Shown here in pieces: positions 54,346-63,255 of a stretch of DNA of 64,000 nucleotides. Under the pieces are notes generated by a model. It was not told the origin of the DNA and ran no database searches. It worked only from the letters and a program-made list of their open reading frames with translations. This DNA is from Mesorhizobium sp. RMAD-H1 (GTDB lineage: Bacteria > Pseudomonadota > Alphaproteobacteria > Rhizobiales > Rhizobiaceae), in contig NZ_JACHWN010000008.1 in NCBI RefSeq assembly GCF_014191375.1, forward strand, positions 1-64,000, read 5' to 3'. Made by a program: the position numbers and the translations under genes. Within the stretch, counting starts at the first letter, position 1; each line of letters starts with the position of its first letter.

Positions 54346-55053
54346 CTATTTGAACGGATTGACGTCCTTATAGGCCAGCATTCTGCCGGCTTCCGCTTGT
54401 CGCGTCAGATTATTGCGCATCTCTGAATTGGACGCGGAAAGAGAATAGTTTTGCGCGCTGATCAACTGGTTGATCGCCCTGGTATTCTCGATCTGCACGA
54501 AGGTATTCTGATCCATGGAGGCTTTGATATCGGGCGACTTGCCCACCTGCTGGGCTGCCGCCTGCATGTCCTTCTCACGGAATTCGATGTCGTTGTTTAT
54601 TGCTTCGGCGATCAATATGAGCGATTCGAGAAGGTCAACGGAGCCGGTGTAGAGCTGGTTCGCCCTGGCAAGGTCGGAGTTCGGAGGCGCCGCCAGTGCG
54701 ATAACCTGGTCTCCGGCCCTGAGGCCGTACATGATGCCTTTCGCGCCATTGATCGCCTGTTTGTTCCATTCTGTCAGGCTCTTCGCCGCACCCTTTGTAG
54801 CTTGGGCAGGCGATGGTGTCTTTCCCGTCGACTTATCGCTGGATTGCATGTTTGTTTCTTTGTCCTTGGTCATCGCTTCCAGCATTTTCTTATTGGTTTC
54901 TTTTATTTCTTTAGTATTTTCCACATTTTGCTGAACGGATTTGTTCACTTCATTGACTGATCCGTTTACCAGGAGATCCGTCACTAAAAATGCATGGGCG
55001 TTTCCGGTCGAAATACTAAAGATTATCGCAGAAATTATTGTAGTCTTATTCAT
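54346..55053 (-). CDS. virB5: VirB5-like minor pilus protein
   Basis: A 235-aa exported protein: signal peptide with AHA cleavage near residue 21, then a mostly helical body with heptad-like repeats (NKSVQQNVENTKEIKETNKKM) and no cysteine in the mature part. Position between virB4 and virB6 and the size fit VirB5. Codon use and base composition are clearly more AT-rich than in flanking genes, and the sequence is divergent, as expected for a surface-exposed adhesin-like pilus tip. Confidence 0.78.
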   Translation of the reverse strand: MNKTTIISAIIFSISTGNAHAFLVTDLLVNGSVNEVNKSVQQNVENTKEIKETNKKMLEAMTKDKETNMQSSDKSTGKTPSPAQATKGAAKSLTEWNKQAINGAKGIMYGLRAGDQVIALAAPPNSDLARANQLYTGSVDLLESLILIAEAINNDIEFREKDMQAAAQQVGKSPDIKASMDQNTFVQIENTRAINQLISAQNYSLSASNSEMRNNLTRQAEAGRMLAYKDVNPFK

Positions 55054-55106
55054 TGTTCATATCCTTTGGATGTGTGTAGTGAGTAATATATTTTTGGTTT
55101 GTCCAG

Positions 55107-57512
55107 CTATTTACTGTTCTTCTTTGTTGGCCTCCCGCAGAAATGCGGCAGCCATGCCGCGGGATCGTCTCCATACTCCTTGCGCAGCCGCTCGCACTCG
55201 CGCACCGTCTCGGCCCGGCCAGAGAGGACCCTGATCAGTTCCGGCATTGCGGAGAGGTCGAGTCTGGCGACGATGGAATCCGTGGCGTGCTTGACGAGGA
55301 AGGAACGGCTCTCCCTGGCCGTGTTCTTGACGAAGGCATATTCCTTGGCCGTCAGCTTGAAATAGTCGCGGTAGGAGCGGGTATCGGCCTTGGCGTTGGG
55401 AAAGAAGATGTTGGTCGTCGTCTGCTCGATCAGCGTGTTGGCGATCGCCGAGTCGACCACGTCGGCGGCCGATTGCGTGCCGAAGCCGATGATGCCGTTG
55501 AGCTTGCGGATGGTCTTCAGCATGTTCTTGATGAACAGCACGAAGACCTCGTCGTCGAGCAGCTTCCAGCCCTCGTCGAGGAAGATCATGGCGGGATCGC
55601 CGGTCAGCACGTCCTGGATGCGGTGGAACATGTAGAGCAGCGCAGCCGTCCGCGTCTTCGGATCGTTGAGGATGTCGGTCATGTCGAAGCCGATGACCGG
55701 AGAGGAGAAGTCGAGGGCATCGCGCGTATTGTTGAACAGCCAGCCCCTCGATTTGGGATCGAGCCAGGGCTCGAGGCGCTGCGACAGATCGTTCATGCCG
55801 GGCTTGAGGCGGCCGCGCAGCACCTCGGGCAGCATGGAGAGGACGCGTGCATCTTTCTCGATCTTGAAGATCTGGTCGACGGCATTGGAGATCACCCGGA
55901 TCTCGGCCGCATCGAGCGCGCCATTCTCGGGCTTCAGGAGATATTGCAGGAGATCGTTGATGAAGGCGCGGTTGGCCGGCGTGTCGTCCAGCTGCAGGGG
56001 CGCAAAGCCGGTTGGATCGCCCGGGCGCAATATCTCGTAGCGGCCGCCGAGCGCGCGCACGAAGATCTCGCCGCCCCGGTCCTTGTCGAAGAAGATGCAT
56101 CGCGGCCGCGGCTCCACGCGCATGCCCTGCGCCAGGAGGAAGGAGAGCGCCACCGTCTTGCCGGAGCCGGTGGGCCCGATGACGGTGAAGTTGCCGACAT
56201 CGTCGACATGGAAATTGAAGTGATAGGCCGTCTGGCTGGTCGTCTCCAGGAGGGCGATGGGGCGCTTCCAGTGCAGCCCGTCCTTCTGGCCGGATGGATA
56301 GTTGTGGCCGGAGAACAGGCCGGCGAAATTCATCGAGGAGATCAGCGCCCGGCGCGCGATATAGCTGAAATTGCCGGGCAATTGCGCCCAGAAGGCGGTC
56401 TCGGAATTGAGCGCCTCGCGCACCGGCACGATCGACAGCCGCGACAGTTCCGACTGTACATCGGAGATCGCCCGGTTGAGGGCTGGGATCGTCGGCGCCA
56501 GCACGCAGACCGACAGGTGATGGTAGCCGAAGACCACCTCGCCCTGGGCGAGCTTGTCGAGGCCTTCATGCACGGAATCCTCCACCGATGTACCACCCTC
56601 GTCGGAGCCGACCACCTGATTGCCGATCTTGCGGATCGTCTTCATCGCCGTGACCCGGTCCTCGACGGCGAAGGACTGCGTCAGGACGAATTCGTGCGGC
56701 AGGCGAAGCAGGCCGTCGAGCCCGCCCGGCGCGGTGAAGGGCGGATATTCCTTCACCGAGATCATGGCGGCGACCTTGGACCCGGTCTGGCCGGCGTTCT
56801 TGATCTCGAGCGTGTTGCGGCCGAAAAAGAGCTGCCGCGTCGGCACCGCCTCGGCAAGGCCCATGCGCGGCAGCGGCATTTCCACTTCTTCCGCACCGGC
56901 GAGGATTTTGGCAGCGAATTCGGCCGGTTCGGAAAAGATGGAGCCGCGCCGCTCGATCAGGCCGAGCTTGCGTGCGCCATAGGCGCGGAAATCCTGCACC
57001 ATGCCGTCCACGACGTCATGGAGTTCCTTCAGCGCTTCCTCCCGCGTCTCCTCGCCGGCGGAGGAAAGCCGGAAAGCATCGAAGGCCTTGTCCACCCAGC
57101 CGATCTTGCCGACCATGGGGCGGCGGATGACGGTGAGATAGACCTCGTTGACGAAGAGGTTCTTGCGGGCGAGCCCGTCCATGTAGCGGCGGTTGAGATC
57201 GGCGACGAAGGGGTTGTCGAAATCGCCTTCCAGCCGCGGATCGATGTGGCGGCGGATGATGGTGGCATAGAGCGCGAAGCGGGAAGTCGCGAGGTTGCGG
57301 AACGTGGTGTTGCGGTTCAGGACGCGGGCATTGATCTCGGCCTGGTCCATCGTCTGGAAGGGCAGTCCGCCCATCTGGAGGACACAAACCAGAAAGCCCG
57401 ATTTGGTGACCAGCACATGATCATCGACATGGCGCAGATAGGGAACATGCTCCTTGACGCCCATCTCGCGGGCCTGCTCCCTGCCGAATTTGAGGCTGGC
57501 GTTGACGCTCAT
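55107..57512 (-). CDS. virB4: VirB4 type IV secretion ATPase
   Basis: An 801-aa CagE/TrbE/VirB4 protein starting at the ATG at 57512 (ATGA overlap with virB3); the longer open frame reads through virB3 in another frame. Walker A GPTGSGKTV is at about 443-451, Walker B MIFLDEGWKLLDDE at about 640-653, and the N-terminal CagE domain contains ALYATIIRRHIDPRLEG. It powers pilus biogenesis at the inner membrane. All catalytic motifs are intact. Confidence 0.97.
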   Translation of the reverse strand: MSVNASLKFGREQAREMGVKEHVPYLRHVDDHVLVTKSGFLVCVLQMGGLPFQTMDQAEINARVLNRNTTFRNLATSRFALYATIIRRHIDPRLEGDFDNPFVADLNRRYMDGLARKNLFVNEVYLTVIRRPMVGKIGWVDKAFDAFRLSSAGEETREEALKELHDVVDGMVQDFRAYGARKLGLIERRGSIFSEPAEFAAKILAGAEEVEMPLPRMGLAEAVPTRQLFFGRNTLEIKNAGQTGSKVAAMISVKEYPPFTAPGGLDGLLRLPHEFVLTQSFAVEDRVTAMKTIRKIGNQVVGSDEGGTSVEDSVHEGLDKLAQGEVVFGYHHLSVCVLAPTIPALNRAISDVQSELSRLSIVPVREALNSETAFWAQLPGNFSYIARRALISSMNFAGLFSGHNYPSGQKDGLHWKRPIALLETTSQTAYHFNFHVDDVGNFTVIGPTGSGKTVALSFLLAQGMRVEPRPRCIFFDKDRGGEIFVRALGGRYEILRPGDPTGFAPLQLDDTPANRAFINDLLQYLLKPENGALDAAEIRVISNAVDQIFKIEKDARVLSMLPEVLRGRLKPGMNDLSQRLEPWLDPKSRGWLFNNTRDALDFSSPVIGFDMTDILNDPKTRTAALLYMFHRIQDVLTGDPAMIFLDEGWKLLDDEVFVLFIKNMLKTIRKLNGIIGFGTQSAADVVDSAIANTLIEQTTTNIFFPNAKADTRSYRDYFKLTAKEYAFVKNTARESRSFLVKHATDSIVARLDLSAMPELIRVLSGRAETVRECERLRKEYGDDPAAWLPHFCGRPTKKNSK

Positions 57513-57802
57513 GGCGAATAGCTCCGGGCACCCCAGAAGCCGAGATTCCTGATGGCGCGCTTTGACATGAAGAACCGTTCCAGAATGTGGAACATGTAAG
57601 GATCGCGCTGGCAGAGATAGGCGGCGATCCCATGCACCAGGATCGCCGTGACGATGGGTATCAGGAAGCTGCCGGAGGCGATGAAGACGATGACATTGAT
57701 CATGCCGTTCAAGGCGAAGACCTCGTAGCGCACGCCCCATTTCACCGGGGGGCGCGTGAGCGCCAGGCTGACCGGCTCAAGGATGGGGAGATCGTCTTCC
57801 AT
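57509..57802 (-). CDS. virB3: VirB3 type IV secretion inner-membrane protein
   Basis: A 97-aa protein starting at the ATG at 57802. The typical pattern is LTRPPVKWGVRYEVFALNGMINVIVF followed by one to two hydrophobic helices and the C-terminal DPYMFHILERFFMSKRAIRNLGFWGARSY. It works with VirB4 in the inner membrane. It follows virB2 by one base. Confidence 0.94.
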   Translation of the reverse strand: MEDDLPILEPVSLALTRPPVKWGVRYEVFALNGMINVIVFIASGSFLIPIVTAILVHGIAAYLCQRDPYMFHILERFFMSKRAIRNLGFWGARSYSP

Positions 57803-57803
57803 C

Positions 57804-58112
57804 TTATGCTCCCGTCGTGGTCCTGATGGCATCCACCAGTTTCTCGGCGCCGAAAACCAGTGCTATGCCGATGATGATGGAGCCGGCCAGCTGCCAGGAA
57901 AGGCGCCCGGTCATGGCGAGGAAGCCGAGGAAGCTCACCGCGATGATGGCGAATGACTTGGCGATGCCGCCCTCGAGCGTGTCGATGATCCATTGCAGCA
58001 CGCTCTCGATCGGCGTTTCGTTCGCCGCAAAGGAGGCGGTCGATTGCAGCGCCAGGCCGATGGCAGCGGCGGCTGCGAGCTTGAGCGCGGATCTACTCCA
58101 CTTCGATAACAT
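57804..58112 (-). CDS. virB2: VirB2 major pilin
   Basis: A 102-aa pilin precursor: long signal peptide (cut near SFAANE, about 29), then two hydrophobic helices separated by a short polar loop (GRLSWQ). The ATG at 58112 follows GGAAAG; an upstream ATG at 58130 is possible. Both overlap the virB1 3' end. It is processed and polymerised into the T-pilus. Confidence 0.92.
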   Translation of the reverse strand: MLSKWSRSALKLAAAAAIGLALQSTASFAANETPIESVLQWIIDTLEGGIAKSFAIIAVSFLGFLAMTGRLSWQLAGSIIIGIALVFGAEKLVDAIRTTTGA

Positions 58113-58839
58113 GACCGTCTTTCCAGACATTGCTTATCGCATCTCCCTGTGAGGATGTGTTTTCTGCCAGCGCCGCCTGCCGGTCTTCGGCGGCGCGCTT
58201 CCTGGCATATTTCCAGCGGTTGAGGACGCGCACGATGTAGCGCTCGGTCTCGCCGATCTCCGGGATCCCGCCTTTTCTCTCGATCTTGGAGGGGCCCGCA
58301 TTATAGGCGGCAAGGACCAGCAGGGGATCGCCGAAGCGCGCGTTGAGCTGTTTCAAATATCGGATACCGCCGCGGATATTGGCTTGCGGGTCGCAGCGGT
58401 CGGCGACGCCGAGCTCCTTTGCCGTTTCCGGCATGAGCTGCATGATGCCCACGGCGCCTGCCCGCGATGGTTGGCGGGCGGCGCCATAGCGGCTTTCCAC
58501 CCAGGCGACCGCATCGGCCAGATCGGGGTCTATGCCCTCCTCCTGTGCGACGGCGCGTATGGTCATTCTGACGTTTTCGCCGTCTGCGGCCGGACATATG
58601 GCCGGCGCGGTCTCGCCGGCTCCGGATCCGCCGTCGGGTGCGAGCGCCTCTTTGGCTGCGTCCGCCGCTGCGGCCGGCAGGTTGGCGTTCATGATCGCGA
58701 AGGCACGGGCCACCCTGCCGTTGACATCCGGCACCGGTGCGACCGCCGCCGTGACCTCCTGGGCGAAGGCGTCCGGCAGCAGCAGATTTGCGGCAAGCAT
58801 TCCCGGAATCGCGAGACTTCGCATGGCGCCGTTCCCCAT
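58093..58839 (-). CDS. virB1: VirB1 lytic transglycosylase
   Basis: A 248-aa protein with signal peptide (about 1-27, ending AFAQ) and an SLT domain (about 90-205). Catalytic Glu115 lies in AVAWVESRYGA, followed by AGAVGIMQLMPETAKELGV and LVLAAYNAGPSKIERKGGIPEIGET. It opens the peptidoglycan for the secretion apparatus. It is the first gene of the virB operon. Confidence 0.95.
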   Translation of the reverse strand: MGNGAMRSLAIPGMLAANLLLPDAFAQEVTAAVAPVPDVNGRVARAFAIMNANLPAAAADAAKEALAPDGGSGAGETAPAICPAADGENVRMTIRAVAQEEGIDPDLADAVAWVESRYGAARQPSRAGAVGIMQLMPETAKELGVADRCDPQANIRGGIRYLKQLNARFGDPLLVLAAYNAGPSKIERKGGIPEIGETERYIVRVLNRWKYARKRAAEDRQAALAENTSSQGDAISNVWKDGHVIEVE

Positions 58840-58866
58840 TTGGTTTATGCAATGGAAGTACGCGGC

Positions 58867-58887
58867 GTAATTGAATTGGTCAATTAC
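58867..58887. promoter_or_regulatory. Candidate operator of the virB operon
   Basis: GTAATTG at 58867-58873 and CAATTAC at 58881-58887 form a perfect 7-bp inverted repeat with a 7-nt spacer, 28-48 nt upstream of the virB1 ATG, in an AT-rich stretch. The position suits a repressor or activator site at the virB promoter. The cognate regulator is unknown; it does not match the VjbR consensus known from Brucella. Confidence 0.5.
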
Positions 58888-59072
58888 ACATACAACCTAG
58901 CCGTTTATTGTGAGGAGTGATGTAATGCGGAGGTGTTTTGCATCGCAGCATTTGCCGCTGCGAAGCAACATTAGAAATAGCTTGCATATATCGGTTCATC
59001 GGAGCCGGGGCGGGAACGATAAACCAGAAACCGGGTTCGGGGGCGGCAATGGCGGGCAAAAGGAGGTCGGCG

Positions 59073-59951
59073 ATGCCATCGCAGGTTTTGGACCGGCAGG
59101 TCCGTCATAAGCGGGTGAATGTGGCCGGGGTCGATACCTTCTACAGGGAAGCAGGCCATCCCGGTTCTCCCGTGGTGCTTCTTCCCCATGGCTATCCCTG
59201 CTCCTCCTACGAGTTTCGCAACCTGATGCCGGCGCTGGCGGATCAATGGAGGCTGCTTGCACCGGATTTTCCCGGCAGCGGGTATACGCGTGAGCCGCCG
59301 GGCTTTCAGCATGACTTCGATGGCTATTCGATGTTTCTGGAGCGGTTTGCCGATGCGTTGGGGGCTCCGCGCTTTGCGCTTTATCTTCACGATTTCGGTT
59401 CATGGATCGGGTTGCGGCTCGCGATGCGGCGGCCGGAGAGGATCGCTGCGCTGATCATACAGAACGGCGACATCTATGAGGATGTGCTCGGGCCCAAATA
59501 TGCCGGCCTCAAGGAGATCTGGCAGATGGGGCGGGCGGAAGGGCACGCCAGGCTGCGCACATTCGTCTCTCGCGAGCATTTCAGGGACGAGTTCCTGAAC
59601 GATGTCCGCCCGGACCTGGCCGAACGCATCCCGCCCGATCTTTGGGAGCTGCACTGGCCATTGATGACCGAGCAGCGACGGGAAAATGCGGTGCATATCA
59701 TCTACGGCCTTCAGGATAATCTGGCGTGGTTCCCGCGTTATCAGGCCTATCTAAGGGAACATCGGCCTCCGACCCTGATCGTTTGGGGCCCGCAGGACGG
59801 CTATATGCCGGAGGAATCCGCGAGGGCCTATCTTCGTGATCTTCCCGATGTGGAATTACACCTGCTCGATGGAGGGCACTGGCTCCTCGAAACCTGCCTG
59901 GAGGAAGCGGCCGCTCTCATGCGAAAATTCCTGAAGCGCGTCCACTCCTGA
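59073..59951 (+). CDS. Alpha/beta-fold hydrolase, epoxide hydrolase / dehalogenase-like
   Basis: A 292-aa hydrolase starting at the ATG at 59073, six bases after AGGAGG. The oxyanion motif HGYP and the nucleophile elbow LHDFGSWIG, with Asp as nucleophile, point to the epoxide hydrolase/haloalkane dehalogenase group. Later acid and His are likely in WGPQDGYM and DGGHWLLE. It has a cap domain in the middle. The substrate is unknown. It is divergent from the virB operon and probably not part of it. Confidence 0.88.
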   Translation: MPSQVLDRQVRHKRVNVAGVDTFYREAGHPGSPVVLLPHGYPCSSYEFRNLMPALADQWRLLAPDFPGSGYTREPPGFQHDFDGYSMFLERFADALGAPRFALYLHDFGSWIGLRLAMRRPERIAALIIQNGDIYEDVLGPKYAGLKEIWQMGRAEGHARLRTFVSREHFRDEFLNDVRPDLAERIPPDLWELHWPLMTEQRRENAVHIIYGLQDNLAWFPRYQAYLREHRPPTLIVWGPQDGYMPEESARAYLRDLPDVELHLLDGGHWLLETCLEEAAALMRKFLKRVHS

Positions 59952-60111
59952 AAAACCCCGCATGCTTGCTGACGCCACTTACTGAAAAGCGCCGGCGGCG
60001 GTGGAAGCGAGTGTTCTCATAATGGATTGCTGAAAGCGCCACGTTAAAACCAGTGCGGGAGCGCAAAGGAAAGGATGTTCGGAAGAATTCCGTTTGCAAT
60101 ATCAGATGCCA

Positions 60112-60201
60112 TGGCGGAGAGGGAGGGATTCGAACCCCCGATAGAGTTGCCCCTATGCCGCATTTCGAGTGCGGTGCTTTCAACCACTCAGCCACCTCTC
60201 C
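60112..60201 (-). tRNA. tRNA-Ser (CGA)
   Basis: A class II tRNA on the minus strand with a long variable arm, anticodon CGA reading codon TCG, and encoded CCA at 60112-60114. The acceptor GGAGAGG pairs with the 3' strand next to discriminator G. D-loop (GGCTGAGTGGTTGAAAGC) and T-arm (GGTTCGAATCC) are standard. Confidence 0.97.
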
Positions 60202-60542
60202 GCGTTATGGGCGGGTCGTCAGAAAGAGACTTCCCGCTTTCCGCTCAGGAAAATTCCACGCGAGCTGAATGTGCGGTGCGCTAGATAGCGGGCATGGGCG
60301 CCGGATACAAGAGCTATTTGGCTCAATCCGAGGGAAAATTCTTGACTTGCCACCCGTTTCGCTTTTATAAGCGCGCGACTTTAGGCGTGGATGAATCCGC
60401 GTCCATCGTTTTGAGCGGGTTTGCCGGGTTTCCACATAGGACGATTTGGCGGCCTTTCCAGATAATCTGTCACGACTGACAAAAAGACGGCCCGTGCGTC
60501 CCGCGCATGAGAGCCGGACCGAACGACCCGAAAGGATAAAAA
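60202..60542 (+). promoter_or_regulatory. Intergenic region with the rplU promoter
   Basis: A 341-nt gap between tRNA-Ser and rplU. It contains TTGACT at 60342-60347 and TATAAG at 60366-60371, separated by 18 nt, a strong sigma-70-type promoter about 170 nt upstream of rplU. The long leader might hold an L21 autoregulatory site. No convincing ORF is seen. Confidence 0.7.
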
Positions 60543-61004
60543 ATGTTCGCAGTCATCAAGACGGGTGGCAAGCAGTATCGTGTTGCCGCCAACGACCTCC
60601 TGAAGGTCGAGAAAGTTTCCGGCGCAGCCGGCGATATCGTGGAGTTCGCTGAAGTGCTCATGGTCGGCGAAGGCGCCTCCGCCACGATCGGCGCGCCGGT
60701 CGTCGAGGGCGCCCTGGTGACGGCCGAGGTCGTCGAGCAGGGCCGTGGCCGCAAGGTCATCGCCTTCAAGAAGCGCCGCCGGCAGAATTCGAAGCGCACC
60801 CGCGGTCATCGCCAGGAACTGACGACGATCCGCATCTCGGAGATCCTCACCGGCGGTGCCAAGCCGTCGAAGAAGGCCGCCGCGAAACCCGCCGCCAAGA
60901 AGGACGACGCCGTGACGGCGGAAGCTGCCGAGGCGACCGAAACCGCTCCGAAGGCCAAGGCAGCGCCGAAGAAGGCCGCGCCCAAGGCCGAGACGGCTGA
61001 GTAA
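60543..61004 (+). CDS. rplU: 50S ribosomal protein bL21
   Basis: A 153-aa protein. Residues 1-103 are the standard L21 fold with [14 protein letters not shown] and [23 protein letters not shown] further roughly 50-residue Ala/Lys/Glu-rich tail follows, common in Rhizobiales. GAAAGG lies upstream of the ATG. It binds 23S rRNA in the large subunit. It is co-transcribed with rpmA. Confidence 0.98.
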   Translation: MFAVIKTGGKQYRVAANDLLKVEKVSGAAGDIVEFAEVLMVGEGASATIGAPVVEGALVTAEVVEQGRGRKVIAFKKRRRQNSKRTRGHRQELTTIRISEILTGGAKPSKKAAAKPAAKKDDAVTAEAAEATETAPKAKAAPKKAAPKAETAE

Positions 61005-61013
61005 GTTTTGATT

Positions 61014-61061
61014 TTAGCAGCATGATCCTATCCGGAAGCCTGCACGTTTCCGGGATCATGC
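61014..61061. repeat. Dispersed palindromic element, copy C
   Basis: TTAGCA then GCATGATC at 61020-61027 and GATCATGC at 61054-61061, with TCCGGAA and TTTCCGG inner arms. It belongs to the same family as copies A and B, and lies between the co-transcribed rplU and rpmA genes, so it is carried in their mRNA as a hairpin. Confidence 0.88.
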
Positions 61062-61083
61062 AAGAGTTTAAAGGAGAACACCG

Positions 61084-61353
61084 ATGGCACATAAGAAAGC
61101 TGGCGGTTCATCGCGCAACGGTCGCGATTCAGAGTCCAAACGCCTTGGCGTGAAGAAGTTCGGCGGCGAGAAGGTGCTCGCCGGCAACATCCTCGTGCGT
61201 CAACGCGGCACCAAGTGGCATGCCGGCGAAAATGTCGGCATCGGCAAGGACCACACGCTGTTCGCGCTGACGAACGGCGCCGTCTCCTACCGCACGAAAG
61301 CCAACGGACGTACCTTCGTATCGGTCAACCCGATTGCGGAGGCAGCGGAGTAA
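61084..61353 (+). CDS. rpmA: 50S ribosomal protein bL27
   Basis: An 89-aa protein with the typical start [35 protein letters not shown] and a short C-terminal tail. The N-terminus, without a cleavable extension, reaches the peptidyl transferase centre. AAGGAG precedes the ATG. It lies in the rplU-rpmA operon. Confidence 0.98.
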   Translation: MAHKKAGGSSRNGRDSESKRLGVKKFGGEKVLAGNILVRQRGTKWHAGENVGIGKDHTLFALTNGAVSYRTKANGRTFVSVNPIAEAAE

Positions 61354-61423
61354 GCCGGTAGCACTCCACTTAAGCACCGGCGTCCCATCGGACCCGGTGT
61401 CTGGCATCCAAAGCCGAGAGATC

Positions 61424-61460
61424 AAAAAGGGGAGATGGGGCGCCACCATCTCCCCTTTTT
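61424..61460. terminator. Strong intrinsic terminator after rpmA
   Basis: A perfect 15-bp inverted repeat, 61424-61438 with 61446-61460, starting with AAAAA and ending with TTTTT around a 7-nt loop. It would terminate the rplU-rpmA transcript, and could work in both directions. Confidence 0.93.
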
Positions 61461-61479
61461 CACATCTGGAGGACTGAAA

Positions 61480-62088
61480 ATGGTTGCCGAAATGTCAGAG
61501 CATGCTCGGGAAGACGAGGAAGAAAGCGCAAGGCGGATCGACTGTCCCGTCCTTGTCACGGAGCGGCTGGTCCTGCGCCCTCCGCATGACGAGGATGTGG
61601 ACGCAATTGCCGATCTCGCCGACAATATCCGCGTGGCGGAGATGCTTTCGCGCATGCCGCATCCCTATACGCGAGCCCATGCGGTGGATTTCGTCAATCG
61701 TGCCAAAACGGGCGATATCGGCAAATGCGTCTATGCCATTACGCAGGGAGAGACCGGGATCTTCATGGGCTGCTGCGGCATCCATTCCCACAAGCACGGC
61801 GAGGGGCTGGAGATCGGCTACTGGCTGGGTCAGCCGTTCTGGGGGAGGGGCTATGCCACGGAAGCGGCTCACGCGCTGATCGACCTCGCCTTCCGCGCCA
61901 CGGATATCGAAAGGCTGCATGTCTCCTGCCGGGTGAGCAATACAGCCTCGCGCCGGGTGATCCACAAGAGCGGCTTCCAGTATGCCGGCACGGGGATGAT
62001 GGACTCGCTCGCCGCCGGCAATGTGCCGACGGAGCGCTATACGCTCGACCGGCGCACCTGGATCGGCCTCAGGAGCTGGCATAAGTAA
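61480..62088 (+). CDS. GNAT-family N-acetyltransferase
   Basis: A 202-aa protein. The RimJ/RimL-type GNAT domain (about 20-185) begins PVLVTERLVLRPPHDEDVDAI and has the acetyl-CoA-binding motif A region WLGQPFWGRGYATEAAHALIDLAF. A Met start at 61480 follows GGAGGACTG. Family members acetylate protein N-termini or small molecules; the substrate is unknown. Location between rpmA and obgE is common in rhizobia. Confidence 0.92.
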   Translation: MVAEMSEHAREDEEESARRIDCPVLVTERLVLRPPHDEDVDAIADLADNIRVAEMLSRMPHPYTRAHAVDFVNRAKTGDIGKCVYAITQGETGIFMGCCGIHSHKHGEGLEIGYWLGQPFWGRGYATEAAHALIDLAFRATDIERLHVSCRVSNTASRRVIHKSGFQYAGTGMMDSLAAGNVPTERYTLDRRTWIGLRSWHK

Positions 62089-62169
62089 GGGAATAGGGGA
62101 GTAAGGCAGTAGAGGCGGTAGGGCAGTATGACAATGAAGCATACGCCCCTTACTCGCTTATTCCCTTAC
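62085..62169. repeat. Long imperfect inverted repeat upstream of obgE
   Basis: TAAGGGAATAGGGGAGTAAGG near 62086-62106 recurs inverted as CCCCTTACTCGCTTATTCCCTTA near 62141-62163 with a few mismatches, enclosing a GGCAGTA/GGGCAGTA-type low-complexity stretch. It lies between the GNAT stop and obgE and could fold into a long mRNA hairpin. Confidence 0.7.
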
Positions 62170-62186
62170 TCTCCTCTTTCCTGTAA

Positions 62187-63245
<1,059 letters not shown>

Positions 63246-63255
63246 GACGGCGATC

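Noticed and set aside
55107-57740. VirB4 start at 57740
   Set aside because: The added 76 residues read through virB3 out of frame. The ATG at 57512 forms an ATGA junction and starts with normal VirB4 sequence.
60112-60201. tRNA-Ser as an integration site for the neighbouring virB module
   Set aside because: No second copy of the tRNA 3' end and no integrase gene were found in the window; a hydrolase gene lies in between.
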